From assembly GCF_036227225.1 (NCBI RefSeq), contig NZ_CP109444.1, positions 6,367,501 to 6,431,500 on the forward strand: DNA of 64,000 nt, read 5' to 3'. The translations under genes were made by a program, and so were the position numbers. Below, piece after piece: positions 1 to 7,719 of this stretch (position 1 is its first letter; each line of letters begins with the position of its first letter). The stretch is from Streptomyces sp. NBC_01478. Its GTDB lineage: Bacteria; Actinomycetota; Actinomycetes; Streptomycetales; Streptomycetaceae. The notes below the pieces were generated by a model. The model had not been told where the DNA came from, did not search any database, and worked only from the letters and a program-made list of their open reading frames with translations.

Positions 1-363
1 GGCGTCGGCGCCGCCGTTGGTGAAGAAGATTTTGTCCAGGTCCCCGGGCGTGCGCTCGGCGATCAGCCGGGCCGCCTCCGAGCGGGCCTCGATCGCGAAC
101 GCGGGCGCGAAGGTCGTCATCGTCGCGGCCTGCTCCTGGATCGCGGCGACGACCTTCGGGTGCTGGTAGCCGATGTTGGTGTAGACGAGCCCGCTGGTGA
201 AGTCCAGGTAGCGATTGCCGTCGTAGTCCCAGAAGTACGACCCCTCCGCGCCGGCCACGGCGAGCGGGTCGATGAGTTCCTGCGCGGACCAGGAGTGGAA
301 CACATGCGCACGGTCCGCGGCCTTCACGGCGGCGCCGGCCTGGGGGTTGGGCTGAGGGGTCAT
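1..363 (-). CDS. Aminotransferase class III (PLP-dependent), N-terminal part
   Basis: The reading frame starts at the ATG whose complement is at 361-363 and runs off the left edge, leaving about 121 residues. The visible part carries the fold-type I class III opening: HVFHSWSAQ, then SYFWDYDGNRYLDFTSGL, then NIGYQHPKVVAAI, and ending at FFTNGGADA, where the family has its cofactor-phosphate-binding turn. Family members move an amino group between an amino acid or omega-amine and an oxo acid in the cytoplasm. The PLP lysine lies outside the window, so the substrate cannot be told. It is divergent from the kinase gene across about 290 bases. Confidence 0.85.
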   Translation of the reverse strand, partial: MTPQPNPQAGAAVKAADRAHVFHSWSAQELIDPLAVAGAEGSYFWDYDGNRYLDFTSGLVYTNIGYQHPKVVAAIQEQAATMTTFAPAFAIEARSEAARLIAERTPGDLDKIFFTNGGADA

Positions 364-656
364 GCGGGTGAGCGTAAATGTCCGCGATGCGGAAAAGGAA
401 TCGGCGTCCTGTCTGCGGTCGCCGGGTTTCCGCGACAGGTTGTCCAGAGAAGCTGGGGGTGAAACTAACCGCTGTCCACCCCCGTGACCGGTTAGGAGTG
501 ACCCCAGCCTGTGGAGAGGTGGGCCGGTCTCCCGTTACGGAACCGTAGACACCACGCCGTCCGTCTCGTCGATTCCCCGCACTATTCTCGGTCTGTCGCG
601 GAGCACGGGGGTGCGACAGGGGTGTGACCGGGGAATTCAGGGGAGGCGGCGCGGTC

Positions 657-2996
657 GTGGAGAAACTGGGGGCGGCCGATCCGCAGCGGATCGGCGCGTA
701 CCGGCTGCTGGCCCGGCTCGGGACCGGGGGCATGGGGCACGTGTATCTGGCCCGGTCGGACCGGGGACGCACGGTCGCCGTGAAGCTGGTGCGGGAGGAG
801 CTGGCCGCGCAGGAGGAGTTCCGGGCGCGCTTCCGGCAGGAGGTGCAGGCCGCGCGCCGGGTCGGCGGACACTGGACGGCGCCCGTGCTGGACGCGGACA
901 CCGAGGCCGAGGTGCCGTGGGTGGCCACCGGGTATGTCGCCGGACCGAGCCTGCAGCAGGTCGTCGGCCGGGACCACGGGGCACTGCCCGAGCGGTCGGT
1001 ACGGATCCTCGCGGCCGGTCTCGCGCACGCGCTCCAGGACATCCACGCCGCCGGCATCGTCCACCGCGACCTCAAGCCGTCCAACGTGCTGGTGACCATC
1101 GACGGCCCCCGCGTCATCGACTTCGGCATAGCGCGGGCCCTGGAGGCACAGGCCGGCGACGGGCTCACCCGGACCGGTTCGCTGGTCGGCTCGCCCGGTT
1201 TCATGGCGCCGGAACAGGTGCGGGGCGACCGCATCACCCCGGCGTGCGACGTCTTCTGCCTCGGTTCCGTCCTCGCCTACGCCGCGACCGGCACCCTTCC
1301 CTTCGGCGCCGCGAACAGCGGTGTCCACGCCCTGATGTTCCGCATCGCCCAGGAGGAACCCGACCTGTCGGGCGTCCCCGAGGGCATCGCCGACCTAGTC
1401 CGCGACTGCCTCCGCAAGGACCCGGCCACCCGCCCGACCCTCAACCGCATCCTCGACCGCACCGGCGCCGAGGACACCGTCTCCGGCGGCCGCTCCCGCG
1501 ACCCGTGGCTACCGGGCGCGCTGGTCGCCCAACTCGGCCGCCACGCGGTGCGGTTGCTGGACACGGAGGACCCGGAGACGAGGGAACTGGAGCGGGTGAA
1601 TCCGGCGACGGCCGGTCCGGGAACGGCCGGTCCGGAGGCAGGGAGCGCGCAGGCGCAGGGCCCGGGGGTGGAGGGTTCCGAGGCGGAAGGCGCGAGGGGC
1701 AGGGAGGTCGCGGAGGCGGAAGGTGCCGCCGTGGTTCAGGGGGCCACACCTGAGCCCGCCACTGCGCCCATGCCCGCTCTTCCTCCTACGCCTGCTCTTC
1801 CTCCCATGCCCGCGCTTCCCCCTGGCTTCGCTCCCGTCCAGGGCTCCGCTCCTACCCAAGGCCCTGCTCCCGCCCAAGGTCCCGCTCCGGCTCAAGGTTC
1901 CGTCCCCGTTCAAGGCCCCGCTCCGGCCCACGGTTCCGCTCCCGTCCAGGGTCCCGCTCCGGCCCAAGGCCCCGCCCCCGCCCACGATTCCGCCCCCGCC
2001 CCCGCGGAGAAGCCCGACCTGTTCGGCAAGACACCCGTCGCCCGCACACCCGCCGCCCTCGCCGAAGCCTCCCCCGAGCACGCCCCCGCCTCCGACGACT
2101 CCTCCCCGGCACCACCCGCACCGGCGGCCGGTGCCGCGCCGGACGGCCACTTCCCGACGGTGGTCGAGGAGCAGCCCGGAGCACCCCGCACCCCGCCCAC
2201 CCCGCACCCGGCCTACGGCTACCCGCAGCAGCACCCCCAGCCCACCGCCGACTACGGCCACCCGCAACAGCCCGTCCAGCCCGCCGCCGACTATCCGCAA
2301 CTGCCCGCCCGGCAGCTCGTCGGCTGGGGCGGCCAGGTCCCGTACAACCCGTACCCCCACAACCCCGGCCTCGGCGCCACCCCGCCCTACGGTCCGGGTC
2401 CCCACCCGGAGCCCCAGGCACCGCGCCGCAACGGCCGGTCCACCGCACTCCTCGTCGCCGTCGCGCTCGTCGTCGCGCTGGGCGCCGGCGGCTCGGTGTA
2501 CGCGCTGATGAAGGGCGGCGACGACGACGGCCGTAAGGCGAGCGGTTCGGGCGGCGGGGCCACCAGCGCCGCGCCCACGACCCCGGGTCCGACCACCGGG
2601 GAACCGTCGCCGACGAACTCGCCGTCCCCCTCCGCCACTTCGACCGGCGACGGCGCCGTACCGAGCGGCTATCTCGGCACCTGGAACGCGTCCATCGACA
2701 ACGCCACCGGCCACAACACCCGTCAACTCACCATCCGGCAGGGCAAGGTGGGGTCCCCGGTGCTGACCCTGGTCGCGGACGGCCCCGGCTACCACTGCGA
2801 GTTCACCGCCGACCTCGCCCAAGCACCGGGCGGCGAGAGCCCGTTGGCGATCGGCGCCTCCACCGTCACCTCCGGGAAGCCGCTGTCGTCCTGCAACCCG
2901 GGCTCCGCCACCGAGATCACCCTGCTGTCGGACACCACGCTGGAGCGCGTGAGCACCAGCAACGGGGAGAAGCTGACGTACACCAAGGCCGGCTGA
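657..2996 (+). CDS. Membrane Ser/Thr protein kinase with extracytoplasmic C-terminal domain
   Basis: This is a Hanks-type kinase of about 779 residues. I chose the GTG at 657 because GGGAGG at 641-646 sits ten bases upstream; an in-frame GTG at 624 would add 11 residues. The N-terminal catalytic domain has the glycine loop GTGGMG (about 22-27), the ATP-binding lysine in VAVK (43), HRDLKPSNV (catalytic Asp about 138), DFG (155) and APEQ. A long Pro/Ala/Gly linker follows, with repeats of the type PAQGPAP, then one membrane helix at about 595-617. The outside domain begins near YLGTWNASIDN. This is the usual layout of actinobacterial sensor kinases, but the outside domain is not PASTA, so the ligand is unknown. 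Confidence 0.93.
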   Translation: MEKLGAADPQRIGAYRLLARLGTGGMGHVYLARSDRGRTVAVKLVREELAAQEEFRARFRQEVQAARRVGGHWTAPVLDADTEAEVPWVATGYVAGPSLQQVVGRDHGALPERSVRILAAGLAHALQDIHAAGIVHRDLKPSNVLVTIDGPRVIDFGIARALEAQAGDGLTRTGSLVGSPGFMAPEQVRGDRITPACDVFCLGSVLAYAATGTLPFGAANSGVHALMFRIAQEEPDLSGVPEGIADLVRDCLRKDPATRPTLNRILDRTGAEDTVSGGRSRDPWLPGALVAQLGRHAVRLLDTEDPETRELERVNPATAGPGTAGPEAGSAQAQGPGVEGSEAEGARGREVAEAEGAAVVQGATPEPATAPMPALPPTPALPPMPALPPGFAPVQGSAPTQGPAPAQGPAPAQGSVPVQGPAPAHGSAPVQGPAPAQGPAPAHDSAPAPAEKPDLFGKTPVARTPAALAEASPEHAPASDDSSPAPPAPAAGAAPDGHFPTVVEEQPGAPRTPPTPHPAYGYPQQHPQPTADYGHPQQPVQPAADYPQLPARQLVGWGGQVPYNPYPHNPGLGATPPYGPGPHPEPQAPRRNGRSTALLVAVALVVALGAGGSVYALMKGGDDDGRKASGSGGGATSAAPTTPGPTTGEPSPTNSPSPSATSTGDGAVPSGYLGTWNASIDNATGHNTRQLTIRQGKVGSPVLTLVADGPGYHCEFTADLAQAPGGESPLAIGASTVTSGKPLSSCNPGSATEITLLSDTTLERVSTSNGEKLTYTKAG

Positions 2997-3127
2997 TCGT
3001 TGGGCTGAACTCCCTTCACCGCAGGGCCAGTTGAACGTCACCCGAACTTCGGCCAGGACCCCCTGCGTGTTTTCCGGTGCCGCCCGTACGGTGACCCCAC
3101 GATCCGACTGGGGAGCGGGGGCCCGCA

Positions 3128-4654
3128 GTGGAGTGGCTGAGCGCGGAGAACGTCGTCGCCCTGGGTACCGCGCTGCTCGGTATCGTCGCGTCCGGCGTGA
3201 TGGTCTGGTACGAACGCCGGGTGCCGCGCCGCAAGCGCATCGGCTACCGCGTGCAGATGGACAACCCCATCGGCGACGACGTCCGTTCGGGCCGCGCCAA
3301 CCGCCGCCTCGGCCTCTTCGACGAGGCCCCCGGCATGTCCGACGCCACCCTCGTCCTGCTGCGCATCGAGAACGACGGCTCGCAGAGCATCGCCGACAAC
3401 GACTACACCGGGCGCGAACTCCACGGCCTCACCGCGCTGTTCACCGACCGCACGATCCGCGGTGTCTCGGTCACCCAGCCGGTTGGCACCGACCATCTGA
3501 TGGACCACTTCACCCCGGCGGCCGGCCTCGGCTACGACGGCAACACCCTGCGCATCCCGCGCGTCCCGCTCAACCGCGGCGACCACTTCAAACTGCTGGT
3601 GCTGCTCTCCGGCGGCGACGTCGGCTGCCCGATACGGCTCATCGGCGGCATCCGCGACGGCGAGGTCCACCCCAACCGCAGCGCGACCCCGGACGAGACG
3701 CTGCCCCTGTTCAGCCGCGCCTCCCGGCTGATCACCATCATGCTCACGGTGTGCGTGGTGACCCTGGCGGCGATCGTCGTGGTCCGCGACGACAACCCGC
3801 CCCCGATCGGCTGCGCCCACGGCACCCTCACCGTCACCGGTTCGACCGCCTTCGCGCCGGTGGTGGAGGAGGTCGCGAAGAAGTACGAGCAGGACTGCGA
3901 GGGCGCGCGGATCGTCGTCGACCCGCACGGATCGACCGCGGGCGTACGGGAGTTGGAGGCCACCGGGCTCGCGTCGACGAAGGGCTCACCGGCCGTAGTA
4001 GCCCTGTCGGACGGCCCCAAGCCGAGCGACATGCCGCGGTTGCGCGAGAACCGGATCGCGATGTCGGTGTTCGCGATCGTCGTCAACGACGGCATCCGGC
4101 TGAAGAACCTGTCCACCGCGGACGTACGACGCCTGTACCGGGGCGAGATCACCAACTGGCGGCAGCTCGGGGGACCGGACCTCGCCGTGCATCTGGTCAG
4201 CCGGGACGCCAACTCCGGGACGCGGCAGGTGTTCCAGCGCCGGGTGCTGAAGCGCGGCGAGATCGCCAACTCCTCTGTTGACTGCGTTCACAAGGACGAC
4301 CCGACCGCACCCGTCATCCGCTGTGAACTCGACTCCACGGACCAGGTGTTGACCGAGGTCGCCGAACTCAAGGGCGCGATCGGCTACAGCGAACTCACCC
4401 TCGCCTCCGGCGCCAAGGGCCTGCACACCCTCGAACTGGACGGCCACCCGCCCTCCGTGGACGCCATCGAGCACGGGACGAGCGCGTATCCGTACCGCGA
4501 GATCGAGTACGCCTACACCTACGGCCGGCCGCCGGCCGACTCCCTCGCGTCGAGCTTCCTGACCTACCTCTCGCGGGGCAACGGCCAGGACGTGATCCGG
4601 ACCCACGGCCACATCCCGTGCTGGACACCGGAGGGCCTGAAGCTCTGCGCCTAG
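3128..4654 (+). CDS. Membrane-tethered PstS-like substrate-binding protein
   Basis: The 508-residue product starts at a GTG after GGGGAGCGGGGG. It has an N-terminal hydrophobic stretch (about 8-27), a roughly 170-residue middle region rich in charged residues, and a second membrane helix at about 200-220. The C-terminal half is a periplasmic-binding-protein-2 domain related to phosphate-binding PstS, shown by TVTGSTAFAPVVEE and the later SRDANSGTRQVF ligand-loop signature. No transport permease or ATPase gene is nearby, so it probably acts as a ligand sensor or scaffold rather than as part of a transporter. The middle domain is not recognised. It lies in the same direction as the upstream kinase with a 131-base gap. 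Confidence 0.8.
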   Translation: MEWLSAENVVALGTALLGIVASGVMVWYERRVPRRKRIGYRVQMDNPIGDDVRSGRANRRLGLFDEAPGMSDATLVLLRIENDGSQSIADNDYTGRELHGLTALFTDRTIRGVSVTQPVGTDHLMDHFTPAAGLGYDGNTLRIPRVPLNRGDHFKLLVLLSGGDVGCPIRLIGGIRDGEVHPNRSATPDETLPLFSRASRLITIMLTVCVVTLAAIVVVRDDNPPPIGCAHGTLTVTGSTAFAPVVEEVAKKYEQDCEGARIVVDPHGSTAGVRELEATGLASTKGSPAVVALSDGPKPSDMPRLRENRIAMSVFAIVVNDGIRLKNLSTADVRRLYRGEITNWRQLGGPDLAVHLVSRDANSGTRQVFQRRVLKRGEIANSSVDCVHKDDPTAPVIRCELDSTDQVLTEVAELKGAIGYSELTLASGAKGLHTLELDGHPPSVDAIEHGTSAYPYREIEYAYTYGRPPADSLASSFLTYLSRGNGQDVIRTHGHIPCWTPEGLKLCA

Positions 4655-4673
4655 CCCGGCGGCCCACCTCACC

Positions 4674-5384
4674 TCACCGGGGCTCCGGCGGCCGCTGCCG
4701 GGGCATGTTCGGCCGGCTGCCGCCCGGTCCCCCCGGCGGCATCGGGAACCTGCCCTGCACGACGGTCCCCTCCTGCCGCCCGCCGGGAACCAGCGCCGAC
4801 TGGATGCCCAGCGGCCCCGCCCCGGTCCGGAACTCCACCATCCAGTCGGCCGTCTCCACCCGCACCAGTTCCGTCACGTCCTCCGAGAAGCGCCGCAGCA
4901 CCCCCAGACACCGGTCCGCGGCCTCGCTCGCCGTGCCCTCCGCCGGGCCCAGGAACTCCCGGACGCCCTCCGCCGCCCAGTCGAACTGGAGCACCTGGAG
5001 CCGCCGCTGCACGGCCTGTGCCGTGGCCACGTCCCGCATCCACCCGGACGTCATCCCGAAGAACCGGTCCCCGGCCAGACACGCCGCCCCCAGCAGCAGG
5101 GCCAGATAGCCCCAGTCGGCCAGCCCGCCCACCGCCCCGGCCAGGTCCAGCAGCGGCAGCGCGGCCCCCGCCAGCGCGCCCAGCGCCGCGCCCGCGCGCA
5201 GCGCCCGCGCCCCGCGCCGCTTCCACACCCGGTCCGTGAGATACCGGTCCGCCGTCTCCAGCGCCCCGCGCTCGACCCACCGGTACAGCTCGTCCAGCCG
5301 GGCCGTCGGCTCGCCCCAGTCCCCGAGCGGAAACGTCCGACCGGCCACATCGCCGCCTTCGGGCTGAATCTCCGGCTGACCCAC
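4674..5384 (-). CDS. SLATT-domain two-TM protein
   Basis: This is a 236-residue protein. The GTG at 5384 is preferred over the longer frame reaching 5447 because AAGGGAG lies just upstream of it. Two adjacent hydrophobic helices (around ALRAGAALGALAGAALPLLD and YLALLLGAACLAGDRFFG) are followed by a helical region, FDWAAEGVREFLGP to VELVRVETADWMVEF in character. This matches the SLATT (SMODS and SLOG associating 2TM) family. Known SLATT proteins are predicted membrane effectors or sensors tied to nucleotide-signalling conflict systems. The C-terminus is Pro/Gly/Arg-rich and disordered. No SMODS or SLOG gene is adjacent, so this copy may be a stand-alone core version. It converges with the PstS-like gene. 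Confidence 0.72.
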   Translation of the reverse strand: MGQPEIQPEGGDVAGRTFPLGDWGEPTARLDELYRWVERGALETADRYLTDRVWKRRGARALRAGAALGALAGAALPLLDLAGAVGGLADWGYLALLLGAACLAGDRFFGMTSGWMRDVATAQAVQRRLQVLQFDWAAEGVREFLGPAEGTASEAADRCLGVLRRFSEDVTELVRVETADWMVEFRTGAGPLGIQSALVPGGRQEGTVVQGRFPMPPGGPGGSRPNMPRQRPPEPR

Positions 5385-5626
5385 CCGGCACTCCCTTACG
5401 TCGTGTGACACCTGATGCTGATGTGCCGGATCCTTCCTACCGCCCAATGGGTGGCGAAGGATCTGGTTTCACCTCTTTTCCGCCCGGAAGTGGGTCTTGA
5501 TCAGGTATAGGACACGGTGAAGACTCACTCGAAAGAGTGCTGAAGCGATGACTGCCCGGAGCACGTAGGCTCGTGCCGAGCGGGAGAAACCTCGCCCGTA
5601 AAGCCGTACGAAACCAGGAGCTGATC

Positions 5627-5971
5627 GTGATTCCCGGTGGTGGCCAGCCCAATATGCAGCAGTTGCTCCAGCAGGCCCAGAAGATGCAGCAGGACCTGGC
5701 GAACGCGCAGGAGGAGCTGGCGCGGACCGAGGTCGACGGACAGGCGGGCGGCGGGCTGGTGAAGGCCACCGTGACCGGCGCCGGCGAGCTGCGCGCACTG
5801 AAGATCGACCCGAAGGCGGTCGACCCGGACGACACCGAGACCCTCGCGGATCTGATCGTCGCGGCGGTCCAGGCGGCCAACGAGAACGCGCAGACCCTCC
5901 AGCAGCAGAAGCTCGGCCCGCTCGCGCAGGGCCTGGGCGGCGGCAGCGGTATCCCGGGTCTGCCTTTCTAA
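5627..5971 (+). CDS. ybaB: YbaB/EbfC nucleoid-associated protein
   Basis: The 114-residue protein begins at GTG 5627, with AGGAG six bases upstream. It shows the family's Gln-rich N-terminal helix ([16 protein letters not shown]), the strand block [21 protein letters not shown], and the acidic turn [17 protein letters not shown]. YbaB/EbfC dimers bind DNA and are regularly encoded just upstream of recR in bacteria, as here (72 bases apart). A role in nucleoid organisation or in supporting recombination repair is inferred from the family and the neighbour. Confidence 0.93.
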   Translation: MIPGGGQPNMQQLLQQAQKMQQDLANAQEELARTEVDGQAGGGLVKATVTGAGELRALKIDPKAVDPDDTETLADLIVAAVQAANENAQTLQQQKLGPLAQGLGGGSGIPGLPF

Positions 5972-6043
5972 GACGGCCCGCGGCCAACTACGGTACGTAC
6001 GTACCGCCCACACCGCACGACTCCAGGAAGGGCAGGCAGTCCG

Positions 6044-6643
6044 TTGTACGAAGGCGTGGTCCAGGACCTCATCGACGAGTTGGGGCGGCTCCCCGGCGTC
6101 GGTCCCAAGAGCGCGCAGCGGATCGCCTTCCACATCCTGCAGGCGGAGCCGACGGACGTCCGCCGGCTCGCGCAGTGCCTGATGGAGGTCAAGGCGAAGG
6201 TCCGCTTCTGCGCGACCTGCGGAAACGTTGCGCAGGAAGAGCTGTGCGGCATCTGCCGCGACCCGCGCCGCGACCTCTCGGTGATCTGCGTGGTCGAGGA
6301 ACCCAAGGACGTCGTAGCGGTCGAACGCACTCGCGAATTCCGGGGCAAGTACCACGTCCTCGGCGGCGCGATCAGCCCGATCGAAGGTGTCGGACCGGAC
6401 GACCTGCGTATACGAGAACTTCTTGCGCGGTTGGCCGACGGTACGGTCACGGAACTGATCATTGCCACGGACCCGAATCTGGAAGGCGAGGCCACGGCCA
6501 CGTACCTCGCCCGCATGATCAAGCCCATGGGCCTCAAGGTCACCCGCCTGGCCAGCGGCCTCCCGGTGGGCGGCGACCTGGAATACGCGGACGAGGTGAC
6601 CCTCGGCCGCGCCTTCGAGGGGAGACGACTCCTAGATGTCTGA
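6044..6643 (+). CDS. recR: Recombination protein RecR
   Basis: The 199-residue product has full family length. It starts at TTG 6044, preceded by purine-rich GGAAGGGCAGG. It has the helix-hairpin-helix [17 protein letters not shown], the zinc finger C-x2-C-x(11)-C-x2-C (CATC ... CGIC), and the Toprim segment with [10 protein letters not shown] in type and [12 protein letters not shown]. RecR works with RecF and RecO to load RecA on gapped DNA. It follows YbaB, and its last bases overlap the next gene, so the three are probably co-transcribed. Confidence 0.97.
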   Translation: MYEGVVQDLIDELGRLPGVGPKSAQRIAFHILQAEPTDVRRLAQCLMEVKAKVRFCATCGNVAQEELCGICRDPRRDLSVICVVEEPKDVVAVERTREFRGKYHVLGGAISPIEGVGPDDLRIRELLARLADGTVTELIIATDPNLEGEATATYLARMIKPMGLKVTRLASGLPVGGDLEYADEVTLGRAFEGRRLLDV

Positions 6644-7295
6644 CGCCACGCTGCATGCCACCGATCCGGACCCGGACGACTTCGCGGTCCAGATCGCGGA
6701 CCAGGTTGAGAGTTTCCTGGTGGCCGTGTTCGAGGTCGCGAAGGGCGAGGACCCCGACTCGGCGGTCCCCTTCCTCCTCCTGGAGGTGTCCCAACTCCTC
6801 CTGGCGGGCGGCCGGTTGGGCGCGCACGAGGACATCCTCCCGGACGAGCGCTACGAGCCCGACCTGGGCCCGGAGCCGGACGTGGACGAGATCCGCGAGC
6901 GCTTCGCGGTGATGCTGGAGCCGATCGACGTGTACTCGGAGGTCTTCGACCCCTACGATCCGCGCACGGCCCCGGTACCGGCCCGCATCTCCGACGACCT
7001 TGCCGACATCATCACCGACCTCCGCCACGGCATGGCCCACTACCGCGCCGGCCGCACCACGGAGGCCCTGTGGTGGTGGCAGTTCTCCTACTTCTCCAAC
7101 TGGGGCTCCACCGCCTCGGCCGCCCTGCGCGCCCTCCAGTCCCTGGTCGCCCACGTCCGCCTCAACCAGCCCCTCCCGGAACTGGACGGCCTGGACACGG
7201 ACGTGAGCATGGGCGACGAGACGCTGGAGTTCGAGGCGGGCCGGGTGATGGCGGAGGAGATCGGCGAGCCGCTGGGGATCAGGCCGGTGAAGTAG
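6636..7295 (+). CDS. DUF5063 family protein
   Basis: This is a 219-residue acidic, soluble, helical protein starting at ATG 6636, eight bases before the recR stop; GGGGAG at 6619-6624 is the likely ribosome binding site. Recognisable stretches include [32 protein letters not shown] and [22 protein letters not shown]. The family is uncharacterised and typically sits directly after recR in Streptomyces. Overlapping translation suggests coupling to RecR production; no catalytic motif is visible. Confidence 0.85.
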   Translation: MSDATLHATDPDPDDFAVQIADQVESFLVAVFEVAKGEDPDSAVPFLLLEVSQLLLAGGRLGAHEDILPDERYEPDLGPEPDVDEIRERFAVMLEPIDVYSEVFDPYDPRTAPVPARISDDLADIITDLRHGMAHYRAGRTTEALWWWQFSYFSNWGSTASAALRALQSLVAHVRLNQPLPELDGLDTDVSMGDETLEFEAGRVMAEEIGEPLGIRPVK

Positions 7296-7383
7296 TCAAC
7301 TAGCGGTCTTTTTCCACAGGTTGTGGGGTGCGGCGAGTACGCTGCGCCCCACAACGCGTGTACGGGGACTGGGGGGACGCCCG

Positions 7384-7695
7384 ATGGCCGATGAGGTATG
7401 GATGGGGTTGGCCGAGGCGATCGGGGCGATCCGCGCAGAGCTTCAGCAGGCGGCGCGGGACGGAGCGGGGCAGGAGATCCAGTTCCGGACGGGGCCGGTG
7501 GAGATCGAGTTCGCCGTGGACATGAAGAAGGACGGGGAGGCACGGGCGAAGGTCTTGGTGCTCCCGTTCGGCGCGGAGGCGAAGGCCTCGCGATCGAAGG
7601 GCACGACGAGCCGAGTCAAGCTCACACTCCAGCCGGTCGATGCCGAGGGCGCGGATCGGCGTATCGCGGACGACTCGGGGGAACGCCCCAAGTAA
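7384..7695 (+). CDS. Trypco2 (trypsin-co-occurring) domain protein
   Basis: This 103-residue protein starts at ATG 7384 behind a run of G residues. The pattern is an N-terminal helix (VWMGLAEAIGAIRAELQQA), a strand pair with QFRTGPVEIEFAVDM, then ARAKVLVLPFGAEAKAS and a final strand TSRVKLTLQPVD. This fits the small Trypco2 domain described for NTP-dependent conflict systems, where it co-occurs with trypsin-like peptidases. The next gene, 24 bases on, is exactly a trypsin/NB-ARC protein, which supports the call. It may be an adaptor or a substrate of that peptidase; this is inference. Confidence 0.75.
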   Translation: MADEVWMGLAEAIGAIRAELQQAARDGAGQEIQFRTGPVEIEFAVDMKKDGEARAKVLVLPFGAEAKASRSKGTTSRVKLTLQPVDAEGADRRIADDSGERPK

Positions 7696-7719
7696 CGGGG
7701 AGCACGGGGGTGTTGGCCT

